Position numbers and translations under genes: made by a program. 64,000 nt of DNA, taken from NCBI GenBank assembly GCA_965224435.1, contig OZ245048.1, positions 2,914,001-2,978,000 of the forward strand. Direction: 5' to 3'. This DNA comes from JAJRQY01 sp965224435. Lineage in GTDB: Bacteria > Actinomycetota > Acidimicrobiia > Acidimicrobiales > SZUA-35. Position 1 is the stretch's first letter, and every line of letters starts with the position of its first letter. This document shows positions 34,809 to 43,093 of the stretch, in pieces. The notes beneath the pieces were generated by a model that saw only the letters and a list, made by a program, of their open reading frames with translations, did not search any database and was not told where the DNA came from.

Positions 34809-36635
34809 ATGATTCTCGACTCCATCAATGGCCCCGCCGATCTCAAGACGCTCACTCCAGCCCAATTGGACGTCCTTTGTGGCGAGATTCGCGAGTTCGT
34901 GGTTGACGCCATCAATCACAGTCCCTCCGGCGGCCATCTCGGCTCAAATCTCGGCGTGGTCGAATTGACGATTGCCCTGCATCGCACCTTGAACACACCC
35001 ACCGATGTACTTCTTTGGGACACCGGACATCAGACGTATGTGCACAAGATGCTGACTGGGCGAACCAAGGATTTTGAGACGCTGCGCCAAGAAGGCGGCC
35101 TGTCTGGCTACCCCAGCCGGGAAGAATCCGACTTCGATTGGATTGAGAACTCCCATGCCTCGACCGTCCTGTCCTACGCCCATGGCCTAGCCACTGCCTA
35201 TGAGACCCAGGAAGTCGATCGCCGAGTAGTTGCCGTTATTGGCGACGGATCACTCACCGGTGGAATGGCCTATGAGGGACTCAACAACCTTGGAGTGTCT
35301 GGCCGCGACGTCACCGTGATTCTCAACGACAACGGCCGGTCCTATGCCCCGACGGTGTCTCTGCTGTCTGAGAGCCTGGTCAAGATCCGCAACAATCCCA
35401 TCTATATGAATCGCCAGCGCAAGCTGGAAGCCTTCACCGAGAAGCTTCCCGTGATTGGCAAAGCCTCCTTGCTTGGGCTGCAAGCATCAAAGGCCGCTAT
35501 TCGCGAGGCCTTGGAGCCTCGACCCTTCTTCGAGACCCTCGGGCTTCGTTACATGGGCCCCTTCGATGGCCACAATATTGAAGAGATCGAGACCGCTCTG
35601 GAGAATGCGCTCCAGTTCAAAGGTCCGGTTGTTGTTCACGTGATGACCAAGAAGGGTCGTGGCTACGCTCCAGCTGAGAACGACCCCATCAAGCACATGC
35701 ACGACATGGGAGGGGTGAAGCCTGGTAGCTATACCGCGGCCTTCACCGAGACCCTGGTCAAGCTGGGTGAGGAGCACCCCGAGCTGGTCGCCATCACCGC
35801 TGCTATGCCCGACTCAACCGGCCTCTTGCCCTTCCGAGATCGTTTCCCTGATCGTTGCTTCGATGTTGGTATTGCTGAACAGCACGCAGTCACAGCCGCT
35901 GCAGCCATGGCCATGGGTGGCCTTCGACCGGTGGTTGCGCTCTATGCCACATTCCTGACCCGGGCCTTTGACCAGGTCAATCTGGATGTTGGCTTGCATG
36001 GTCAACCCGTGATTTTCTGTCTGGATCGAGCGGGGATTACTGGCGACGACGGCGCATCTCACCACGGAGTCCTGGACCTGGTCCTCTTGTCGAAGGTGCC
36101 GGGGATGACCATCTTCTGCCCATCTTCGTATCAAGAACTGGGCCAGATGATGACCGATGCGCTGGTCATCACCGATGGCCCGGTCGCTATTCGCTGGCCT
36201 AAGACAGCCGCTCCCTCGGTTCACGAAAGCATGGTTGGCCGCGGCCTTACTGGCCGAAAGATCCGTGAAGGATCACAGGTTTGTCTGATCGGGATCGGGA
36301 AAATGCTGGCAGCGGCTGAAGAAGCCGCTGACCTCCTCATTGCCGACGGGGTCAACGCCACCGTATGGGATCCGCGGGTCGTCAAGCCCCTTCCGCCCGA
36401 GATGTTGGAAGACGCCGCGGGCCACAGCCTGGTTGTCACCATCGAGGACGGTTTACGCCACGGTGGGATCGGCAACATGATTGCTGACGCGGTTCGAAGC
36501 CTCGGTACCCAGGTTCGAGTCCTCGGAGTTCCATCGGAGTTCATTCCTCAAGCCAAGGCCGATGACATCCTGGCTCGACTCGGTCTCACTGGCGTCGGGA
36601 TCGCCGATGAAGTGCGATCGCTGCTGAAGCTCTAA
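34809..36635 (+). CDS. dxs: 1-deoxy-D-xylulose-5-phosphate synthase
   Basis: Thiamine-diphosphate enzyme condensing pyruvate and glyceraldehyde 3-phosphate, first step of the MEP isoprenoid pathway; 608 residues. Seen are GGHLGSNLGVVELT, DTGHQTYVHKMLTGR, the ThDP motif GDGSLTGGMAYEGLNN with its Asn, the catalytic Glu in IAEQHAVTAAAAMAMGG and the transketolase C-domain (KPLPPEMLEDAAGHSLVVTIEDG). ATG 34809 has no ribosome site; TAACGT nine bases upstream fits a leaderless start. An in-frame TTG at 34800 is less likely. No other MEP gene is adjacent. Confidence 0.95.
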   Translation: MILDSINGPADLKTLTPAQLDVLCGEIREFVVDAINHSPSGGHLGSNLGVVELTIALHRTLNTPTDVLLWDTGHQTYVHKMLTGRTKDFETLRQEGGLSGYPSREESDFDWIENSHASTVLSYAHGLATAYETQEVDRRVVAVIGDGSLTGGMAYEGLNNLGVSGRDVTVILNDNGRSYAPTVSLLSESLVKIRNNPIYMNRQRKLEAFTEKLPVIGKASLLGLQASKAAIREALEPRPFFETLGLRYMGPFDGHNIEEIETALENALQFKGPVVVHVMTKKGRGYAPAENDPIKHMHDMGGVKPGSYTAAFTETLVKLGEEHPELVAITAAMPDSTGLLPFRDRFPDRCFDVGIAEQHAVTAAAAMAMGGLRPVVALYATFLTRAFDQVNLDVGLHGQPVIFCLDRAGITGDDGASHHGVLDLVLLSKVPGMTIFCPSSYQELGQMMTDALVITDGPVAIRWPKTAAPSVHESMVGRGLTGRKIREGSQVCLIGIGKMLAAAEEAADLLIADGVNATVWDPRVVKPLPPEMLEDAAGHSLVVTIEDGLRHGGIGNMIADAVRSLGTQVRVLGVPSEFIPQAKADDILARLGLTGVGIADEVRSLLKL

Positions 36636-36666
36636 GGCCCACGCGTCAGCGATCTTGGCAACGCTC

Positions 36667-38070
36667 TCAGCTCTGCCCCGTGACCCGACTATGGATCTCC
36701 GCCGCAAACTTGGCGAGCTCAATGGTAGAAGCAAGCTCCTGAGCGACTTCAGAGCCGTGAGTCGGTCGTCCAAAGAGGAATCCTTGGACGAAGTCGCATC
36801 CAAGCTCAGCCAAAACCTCTGCCTGGTACTCGGTTTCGACTCCCTCGGCGATGACGGTGCAGCCGATCTGGTGAGCCAAGCTAATGAGGGAGCCAACAAT
36901 CAGACGATCTTCATCGGCGAGTCCCAGTCCGCCGACGAACACTCGGGGCAAGCGAATCACATCGAAGCGACAGCGCCGAAGCAGGTCAGGAGAGCCGAAA
37001 CCAACCCCAAAGTCCTCGAGAGCGATCCCCACGCCCTCCGCCTTCAATTGCTGCAAGGCCGGCCACATCAGATGCAGTTGAGGCCCCGCTGTACTGCCGT
37101 TCACGTCCAAGAGAACCTGATTTGGTCGAACTCCTAGGTCGGTGATGGCTGAGGTGACCACACGAGAGAAACGCGAGTCAAGAACAAAAGAGGGGTCGAG
37201 GTTCATGGCAGCGAATAGCCCCGGGCCGCCAAGTTGGCGATCCCACTCAGCCACCTGGCTAATCGTCTCCCGCAGGATCCACGCATGGAGGGGAACGACG
37301 ATCGGCGACGTGCGGAGCGCTTCCATAAAGACCGCAGGTGACATCAGTTCGGCTCCCTTCACTCCACCACTGGGAGCGAGCCAACGCAAGAACGATTCGA
37401 AGCCAACAATGACACCAGAGGCCAGGGAAACGATCGGCTGGAAGAAAAGCTGGAATTCATCGTTTTCGAAGGCCTGTTGAAGCCGGACAGCCAGAATCTC
37501 AGGCTCGCGCCCTCGACCGTAGACCTCATCTCGAATCAGAAGATTTGACTCGCCTGTCCGAGCCTCGACCAAGGCCGACTCGAGGTCAACCAGGAGGCGT
37601 CGTTCGTTGCTCTCAAACTCGCACAACAGACCGGCCACGGTGACTTCCAACGGCACGACGAATGACTCGAACGTGACCTGTTCGGGCAAGACCGACCTCA
37701 GGTCATCTGCCACGCGATGAACATCATCGTTGGCAAAGACCCCGGGCCACATGACGGCGAACTCCGAGCCAAGATAACGCGCAGTCTGGCCACGATTGCC
37801 AACCGAGGTGGACAATGAATCGGCGATAGCTTGCAGAACTTCATCGCCAACAGCGCTGCCATAGCCAGAGTTGATTCTGGTCAGGTTGGAAACGCTGAAG
37901 AGAAGCAGTGCACACTTATCGCCAGTTCGCCGGTTTCGTTCCAACTGATTGGAGAGCCACGCCTCGAACTGCCAGCGATCGGCAAGGCCGGTCAGCGCGT
38001 CAACGTGCTTGTCGTCTTCTTCTTGAATATCCAGCTGTTCGACAACGTCGGACGCCCTGCGGATTCCCAT
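36667..38070 (-). CDS. Degenerate GGDEF-EAL protein
   Basis: Cytoplasmic protein of 467 residues with both c-di-GMP domains. GGDEF (about 20-180): DALTGLADRWQF is normal, but the signature is LGSEF instead of GGDEF. EAL (about 205-455): GFESFLRW replaces EALLRW, the catalytic ELTE strand reads LLDVNGS, and the DDFG motif is EDFGVG followed by IRLPRVF where the Lys normally sits. Loss of several metal ligands suggests neither domain is catalytic, so a c-di-GMP-binding or protein-interaction role is more likely. ATG 38070 follows GAAGGGG; the reading frame extends to GTG 38088. Confidence 0.88.
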   Translation of the reverse strand: MGIRRASDVVEQLDIQEEDDKHVDALTGLADRWQFEAWLSNQLERNRRTGDKCALLLFSVSNLTRINSGYGSAVGDEVLQAIADSLSTSVGNRGQTARYLGSEFAVMWPGVFANDDVHRVADDLRSVLPEQVTFESFVVPLEVTVAGLLCEFESNERRLLVDLESALVEARTGESNLLIRDEVYGRGREPEILAVRLQQAFENDEFQLFFQPIVSLASGVIVGFESFLRWLAPSGGVKGAELMSPAVFMEALRTSPIVVPLHAWILRETISQVAEWDRQLGGPGLFAAMNLDPSFVLDSRFSRVVTSAITDLGVRPNQVLLDVNGSTAGPQLHLMWPALQQLKAEGVGIALEDFGVGFGSPDLLRRCRFDVIRLPRVFVGGLGLADEDRLIVGSLISLAHQIGCTVIAEGVETEYQAEVLAELGCDFVQGFLFGRPTHGSEVAQELASTIELAKFAAEIHSRVTGQS

Positions 38071-38114
38071 GTTCACCCCTTCAACCACTTCCGTCGGCAG
38101 AGGGTAAGCATTTG

Positions 38115-38936
38115 TTAAATGTTTCGACGCTCCCGCATCAGGACCTCTTGCACCACGCTGGCCTTCTGAATTCCGTCCATATCAAAGAGATTTCCAACCG
38201 AAAGGCCCCGAGCACCGACCAGACCATGGCAGGTGATGTCCGCCAACAGCCACTGGTTGGCATCAATTGCACGCTGGAAGTAGAGCGAGTGGTCCAGGCT
38301 CGCATTGACGAAATGCTCTCGCGCCTTGGAGCGATCGGTCACATTCAGCGGATGAGACGCTCGGATCACGCTGGTGACCACCGAGTCGGAGAAGAAAGCG
38401 GTGGCGCAGGCATGCAGTTGCTGATCATCGGGAAGTGGCTGGCTCATGCGAACCCAGATCGCGCTACGGCCGGTTTCCAACAACGCCACTCGACGCTCGA
38501 TCATTGATCCCCAGCCGATGTCTTCGGTAATGGCATCAGGACGAGCGAGACCGGACTCCAGTTCTTGAATCTGCACGTCAGCTGCTTCTTCACCCTTTTG
38601 GAAGCTGCAAGACAGGTTGAGGATTGCTCCACCCGATTGCCTGGCGACGACTCGCCTGGTCGAGAATGAGCGGCCATTTCGGATCCGGTCAACCTCGAAT
38701 CGAACCGGCTCTTTATGGGTCCCACGACGAATGAAGTAGGCGTGCAGCGAGTGCACCTGGTACTCCGGATCCAGCGTGTGTTGGGCTGCCCGCAGAGCTT
38801 GGGCCACAATCTGACCGCCGAACAGTCCACCCCATGGGTAGCGAACGGTCTGGCCCACATAGGTGTCAGGGCCGTGTGGCTCCAACTCCAGGAGGTCGAG
38901 GAACGAAATATCGGCAATTGTCAATTGATCAACCAT
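38115..38936 (-). CDS. tesB: Acyl-CoA thioesterase II
   Basis: Double-hotdog thioesterase hydrolysing acyl-CoA to free acid, 273 residues. Family segments are YPWGGLFGGQIVAQALRAAQHT, VHSLHAYFIRRGTH, VDRIRNGRSFSTRRVVARQ, SCSFQK, and in the second hotdog LDHSLYFQRAIDANQWLLADITCHGLVGARGLSVGNLFDMDG, with the catalytic Asp/Thr/Gln area preserved. ATG 38936 has no obvious ribosome site; a GTG at 38975 would add 13 residues and abut the divergent lipoprotein gene. The promoters of the two divergent genes must overlap. Confidence 0.92.
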   Translation of the reverse strand: MVDQLTIADISFLDLLELEPHGPDTYVGQTVRYPWGGLFGGQIVAQALRAAQHTLDPEYQVHSLHAYFIRRGTHKEPVRFEVDRIRNGRSFSTRRVVARQSGGAILNLSCSFQKGEEAADVQIQELESGLARPDAITEDIGWGSMIERRVALLETGRSAIWVRMSQPLPDDQQLHACATAFFSDSVVTSVIRASHPLNVTDRSKAREHFVNASLDHSLYFQRAIDANQWLLADITCHGLVGARGLSVGNLFDMDGIQKASVVQEVLMRERRNI

Positions 38937-38976
38937 GAGACCCGGTGGATCGTACCGAGCGCTAGTGTCTGCCACC

Positions 38977-39891
38977 GTGAGTGGAACGACAATATTTCAG
39001 AAACTGCAGGCCCCAAAATTTGTGGTGCTCTTGCTCGCTGGGTGCTTAGCCATCTTGGCCTCTTGCGGATCCCGCTCTGAGGCCGAATCCTCTGACGACA
39101 TAGCGGTCCTCGTTTCGACAACGGTATCCCAGGTCGCCACGTCGACGGAGCCACCGACAACGGAACGAGCCACAATTCCCGGGCTACCCGTCACCATTCC
39201 TGACTGGCTGTACACCCGACCACTCCCGACCGATGGAAACGGCATTGCCAGCTCACAGCCAACTCCACCCGAGCTCATCAACCGCAAGCTTCCACCTCAA
39301 GACGTGTTGCCACTTCCAACGACACTGGATTTCAAGGCAACCATCAACCCACTGGATGGCGAGCCATTGGCTCGCTCGACCTGGCATGAAGGTTGCCCGG
39401 TACACAACGACGACCTCCGCTATGTACAGGTGACGTTCTGGGGATTTGACGAGCGGCCACACCTTGGCGAAATGATCCTGCACAAGGATGTCGCCTTCGA
39501 TATTGTCCAGATCTTTCGTCTGATCTATGAGGACCGGTTCCCCATCGAGGAGATGCGAGTCATCACAGCTGCTGATCTGGACGCTGATCCAACCGGCGAC
39601 GGCAACAATTCCGGCAGCTTCGTTTGTCGGGCCGTAACCGGAGGGTCCAAATTCTCTCAGCACGCCTACGGTTTGGCCATCGACATCAATCCATTCCACA
39701 ACCCCTACATCAAAGGAGAGCGACTCCTCCCGGAGTTGGCTACTGCCTATATCGATCGCGACCAGGGATTGGAAGGCATGATGGCCAGTGACAGTGTGCC
39801 CGTGCAAGCATTCTTAGAACTTGGCTGGGGTTGGGGCGGCAACTGGAATTCCCTGAAGGACTATCAGCACTTTTCTCAGAACAATCGCTGA
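38977..39891 (+). CDS. Lipoprotein with M15-type D-Ala-D-Ala carboxypeptidase domain
   Basis: Exported lipoprotein of 304 residues. The signal sequence FVVLLLAGCLAILASC carries the lipobox LASC; a Ser/Thr-rich spacer follows. The C-terminal half is an M15 (VanY/D,D-carboxypeptidase-like) domain with zinc residues in SQHAYGLAIDINP (HxxxxxxD) and DYQHFS. It should trim peptidoglycan stem peptides outside the membrane. The start is GTG 38977 without a ribosome site but with TAGTGT eight bases upstream, suggesting a leaderless mRNA. Divergent from tesB, with practically no spacer. Confidence 0.87.
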   Translation: MSGTTIFQKLQAPKFVVLLLAGCLAILASCGSRSEAESSDDIAVLVSTTVSQVATSTEPPTTERATIPGLPVTIPDWLYTRPLPTDGNGIASSQPTPPELINRKLPPQDVLPLPTTLDFKATINPLDGEPLARSTWHEGCPVHNDDLRYVQVTFWGFDERPHLGEMILHKDVAFDIVQIFRLIYEDRFPIEEMRVITAADLDADPTGDGNNSGSFVCRAVTGGSKFSQHAYGLAIDINPFHNPYIKGERLLPELATAYIDRDQGLEGMMASDSVPVQAFLELGWGWGGNWNSLKDYQHFSQNNR

Positions 39892-40030
39892 ACTTGTTCA
39901 ACCGCTGAGTCCGGCCAGAGAGCAATACTCAATTCACCTGCCCGGCCCTAGGCCCATCCATGTCACGACATCTCGATTTAACCGACTGACCCAGATGAAG
40001 CTTTGCAGAAATCTCCACTAGACTTGCCAC

Positions 40031-40261
40031 ATGAGCGATCGACTAGAATCAACATGGCTTGAGGCGTGGATGAAGGCGGTGGCCATTGTTGTGTTGGTGG
40101 CCCTTCTCACCATCTTTGTTCCGAACTGGGCGCTAACAAGCGGTGCAGTTTCCAAGATGGATGGGAACGTACAAGATCTCGTTGGTGTTGGCTTGTGGAG
40201 CGTTGGCCTCCTCACCGTGCTCGGCGGCTTGTGGTGGGCCCACAAGGAAGACCGAATCTGA
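40031..40261 (+). CDS. Small two-helix membrane protein
   Basis: Protein of 76 residues with two hydrophobic helices (AVAIVVLVALLTIFVPNWAL and LVGVGLWSVGLLTVLGGLWWAH) and a charged C-terminus. No family is recognised. ATG 40031 lacks a ribosome site, but TAGACT lies exactly six bases upstream, the layout of leaderless actinobacterial genes, and this supports the call. It stands alone between the M15 lipoprotein and the quinone oxidoreductase. Confidence 0.6.
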   Translation: MSDRLESTWLEAWMKAVAIVVLVALLTIFVPNWALTSGAVSKMDGNVQDLVGVGLWSVGLLTVLGGLWWAHKEDRI

Positions 40262-40394
40262 CAGCAGATCCTGGCCGGGTGTGTTTCGATCGATCAGGCC
40301 TGCCACGCTCAGCTCTGTCTTAGAGTCCTGATTCAGCCGAGTGCTGCGTCAGGCTAGATTCGCCTCCGCCCAGGCGACCTGACACGATGTCCTC

Positions 40395-41390
40395 ATGATG
40401 CGCGCGTGGCAAGTAACAGAACTTGGTGAACCGGCTGAAGTCCTCAGCCTCGTCACTATCCCTGTCCCAACAATCCGACCCGACCAGGTATTGATCGAGG
40501 TCAAGGCGGTTGGCCTCAATTTCCCTGATGGCTTGCAGATCCGCGGTGGCTATCAGGTCAAGGCCAAGTTGCCGTTCATTCCTGGCTCAGAAATTGCCGG
40601 AGTGATTGTCAGTGTCGGTGAGAAAGTAGCCGGCCAACAGGTGGTCGACTGGACGGTCGGCGATCGTGTTGTCTGGATGGGCACTGGCGGATTGGCCGAG
40701 TTTGTTGCCGCTCCGGCAACGTCGCTCTTCCCTATGCCCGATGATCTATCGTTCGAGAAGGCTGCGTGCTTGCCTTACAACTATGGAACCGGGGTCTATG
40801 CCCTGGAGAATCGCGCACGACTAACGCCTGGCGAAACCATGCTGGTCACCGCCGCTGCTGGTGGAGTTGGCTCAGCCGCAATTCAGCTGGGTAAGGCCAT
40901 GGGGGCCAACGTGATTGGCTTGGCCGGAGGTCCGGAAAAGGTGGCGACCGTCTATGAGTTGGGAGCCGATGCGGCCTTCGACTATCGGGAGGTGGACATC
41001 GTCGATGCAATTCGGGCCGCAACTGACGGGCGAGGGGTCGATGTTTGCTACGAAGCCGTCAGCGGCGACATATTCGATCAGGTCCGCCGCTGCATGGCTT
41101 GGGACGGACGACTGCTGATCATTGGCTTTACCAGCGGCCGCATTGCTGAGGCCCCCACCAATCACGTCTTGTTGAAGAACTATTCAATAGTCGGTGTGCA
41201 TTGGGGTGCCTACCTCGATCGGAGCGCTGGCGCACCTCGGGAGAACTGGGATCGAATCATCCAGTTGTTCAAGACCGGCAAGATCGATCCGTTGATCTCA
41301 TCGGTACGGCCACTGGAGCAGGCGCAACAAGGTCTGGTCGACATCGGGTCTCGCAAGACCGCTGGCAAGGTCGTCATCACCATCAACTAG
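40395..41390 (+). CDS. NADPH:quinone oxidoreductase-like MDR protein
   Basis: Zinc-independent medium-chain dehydrogenase/reductase of 331 residues. Segments are VGLNFPDGLQIRGGYQVKAKLPFIPGSEIAG, the NADPH motif TAAAGGVGSAAIQLGKAMGA, the tail of the Rossmann fold (DYREVDIVDAIRAATDGRGVDVCYE) and LIIGFTSGRIAE. Structural-zinc cysteines are absent, as in quinone oxidoreductases. ATG 40395 and 40398 are both possible. Substrate range in vivo unknown. The next gene lies behind three palindromic operators, so this one is probably not in that regulon. Confidence 0.9.
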   Translation: MMRAWQVTELGEPAEVLSLVTIPVPTIRPDQVLIEVKAVGLNFPDGLQIRGGYQVKAKLPFIPGSEIAGVIVSVGEKVAGQQVVDWTVGDRVVWMGTGGLAEFVAAPATSLFPMPDDLSFEKAACLPYNYGTGVYALENRARLTPGETMLVTAAAGGVGSAAIQLGKAMGANVIGLAGGPEKVATVYELGADAAFDYREVDIVDAIRAATDGRGVDVCYEAVSGDIFDQVRRCMAWDGRLLIIGFTSGRIAEAPTNHVLLKNYSIVGVHWGAYLDRSAGAPRENWDRIIQLFKTGKIDPLISSVRPLEQAQQGLVDIGSRKTAGKVVITIN

Positions 41391-41425
41391 CCAACTCCGA
41401 TAGTCGTTGGGCCATTCAGCCCGAT

Positions 41426-41505
41426 TTGAGCGATTGCTCAAAGTTTCTCTTGCCTTCGATCAAGGTTAAGCGTATGCTCAAATCACGTCTTGAGCGATCG
41501 CTCAA
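41426..41505. promoter_or_regulatory. Three palindromic operators before a TetR module
   Basis: Three 16-bp palindromes of consensus TTgAGCGatyGCTCAA: TTGAGCGATTGCTCAA (41426-41441), TTAAGCGTATGCTCAA (41466-41481) and the perfect TTGAGCGATCGCTCAA (41490-41505). Centre spacings are 40 and 24 bp. They fill the promoter of the membrane protein gene at 41529, whose operon also encodes a TetR repressor; the arrangement is typical of TetR autoregulation. Confidence 0.75.
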
Positions 41506-41528
41506 ACTTCTATTGATTGGCCAAAGCA

Positions 41529-42092
41529 ATGAGCAACCCATTTACCCAACTCACGACCCAACTCACGACCCAGGTAAGCGGCAGGCTCAGCGAGCTGAGC
41601 AGCAGCGGTCAGTACGGCGATCCCATCGAAACCACAGGAACGCTCAGCGATCGAACCGCCATCAGCTTCTACTTCGTGTACGCCATCATTGCCCTAGGCC
41701 TCGTCATCTGGCTGGCTCGAACCCTCTTTAGCAATGGCAAGGTTTTCCTGGCCGATGTATTCGAGAACGAAGACATGGCCAAGGCAGTCAACCATCTACT
41801 CGTTGTTGGCTTCTACCTACTCAATCTTGGCTACGCATTGACCCTTTACAAGGTCCAGACGAACCTCAGCCTCACCGGGGCCTACAACGGGTTGATCAGT
41901 CGAATTGGAATGCTCCTGCTCAGCCTGGGAGTTATCCACCTGGTCAACATGTTCGTGTTCTGGCGGATCCGCAATCACCGGAGCCGTGCGCAACAAAGCC
42001 CCCGGCCAGCCCCCCAGTTCACCGCACCTGTGCCTGCCTTCGTGGCTCAGCCTGCACCTCCGGCGAACCCAGGTAGTCACTACGCTCGCTAG
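41529..42092 (+). CDS. Three-helix membrane protein under TetR control
   Basis: Protein of 187 residues. A polar N-terminus (with LTTQLTTQ from a short DNA repeat) is followed by three helices: ISFYFVYAIIALGLVIWLARTLF, AVNHLLVVGFYLLNLGYALTLY and ISRIGMLLLSLGVIHLVNMFVFW, then a Pro/Ala-rich cytoplasmic tail. No known family is recognised. ATG 41529 lies 23 bases after the last palindromic operator, so it is the first gene of the TetR-controlled unit. Function unknown. Confidence 0.78.
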   Translation: MSNPFTQLTTQLTTQVSGRLSELSSSGQYGDPIETTGTLSDRTAISFYFVYAIIALGLVIWLARTLFSNGKVFLADVFENEDMAKAVNHLLVVGFYLLNLGYALTLYKVQTNLSLTGAYNGLISRIGMLLLSLGVIHLVNMFVFWRIRNHRSRAQQSPRPAPQFTAPVPAFVAQPAPPANPGSHYAR

Positions 42093-42240
42093 CGCTGAAG
42101 CCACTGTCCGAAGCTCGGACGACGCACGCCGCGTCGTCCGCAGCACTGACCTAGTCTTGGCTGACGCCTTTGACAGTGTTTGATAGCCAAACTCTCCAAC
42201 TCACCAACTCTCAAGGCCTCCCTCTCCAGATCGCGATCAC

Positions 42241-42927
42241 ATGAACCAGCCTTCCAAATCTAGTCAGGCCAGCGAGTCAAGCCAGTCTCGCAAGTCCTCA
42301 AAAGGCGGGCAAGACACCAAAAACAAGATCCTCGATGCCGCCCTGCATACGGTAAAGAACGAGGGTCTTGTCGGCACAAGTGCTCGCTCAATTGCCCGCA
42401 CCGGGGATTTCAATCAGGCTCTCGTGTTCTATCACTTCGGCTCCATCGAAGGCCTACTGCTCGCCGCATTGGAACGGGCCCACGAACGACGAATGAATCG
42501 ATTCGAGCAAGACCTCGAAGCCGTGACCGATCTCCAGGGATTAACCAGGATCGCCCAAGAACTCCACGCTACGGCGGAGGATCCGGACCAAGCAGCTCTG
42601 GCCGCCATTGTCGCTGGTTGGTCAGCAACCAGCGAGAACGGCAAGACGGTCTTGGGTATTCTTCAACCCTGGAACGACATGGTCAGCGCGGCTCTCAAAC
42701 GGGTACTCGGCGATCACCCGTTGGCCAAGTTCATTCCCACCGACGACCTCGCTCATGCCATCGCCGCCCTCTTTCTGGGTATCGAAATACTTGGCCGATT
42801 GGATCCAAGCAACCAACAAGCCGATCGCATCTTCGCCGTCTTGAACAATTTGGCGGGATTTGGCACTCCTCTGCTTGAGGCCATGGAAGGTCAGCTGACC
42901 GACCCAAACAAGCCGAAAGCCAGCTGA
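42241..42927 (+). CDS. TetR-family transcriptional regulator
   Basis: Repressor-type regulator of 228 residues. After a Ser/Lys-rich N-terminus the TetR DNA-binding domain reads TKNKILDAALHTVKNEGLVGTSARSIARTGDFNQALVFYHFGSIEGLLLAAL. The C-terminal ligand domain (about 85-220) is helical with a hydrophobic core and resembles lipid- or drug-responsive members only loosely. It follows the membrane protein gene in the same direction, and its likely binding sites are the palindromes at 41426-41505. The last codons lie in a 29-bp tandem DNA repeat that continues past the stop. Confidence 0.9.
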   Translation: MNQPSKSSQASESSQSRKSSKGGQDTKNKILDAALHTVKNEGLVGTSARSIARTGDFNQALVFYHFGSIEGLLLAALERAHERRMNRFEQDLEAVTDLQGLTRIAQELHATAEDPDQAALAAIVAGWSATSENGKTVLGILQPWNDMVSAALKRVLGDHPLAKFIPTDDLAHAIAALFLGIEILGRLDPSNQQADRIFAVLNNLAGFGTPLLEAMEGQLTDPNKPKAS

Positions 42928-42960
42928 CCGACCCAAACAAACCGACAGCCAGCTGACCAT
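42892..42960. repeat. 29-bp tandem repeat across the TetR stop codon
   Basis: Two copies of a 29-bp unit starting CAGCTGACCGACCCAAACAA (42892-42920 and 42921-42949, two mismatches), and a third partial copy from 42950. The first copy encodes the C-terminal QLTDPNKPKAS; the stop falls in the second copy. Confidence 0.88.
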
Positions 42961-43093
42961 CCCAGCTTGGCAATGAGAGCCCTGTCTGGACGGGCCAGTT
43001 ATGCTGTCGAACAGGGATCGAACGCAAGACCCACGACACATTTCCGGTGCAACAATCACCGGTGCACGCTCATCAGAACACAGAGGGAACACC

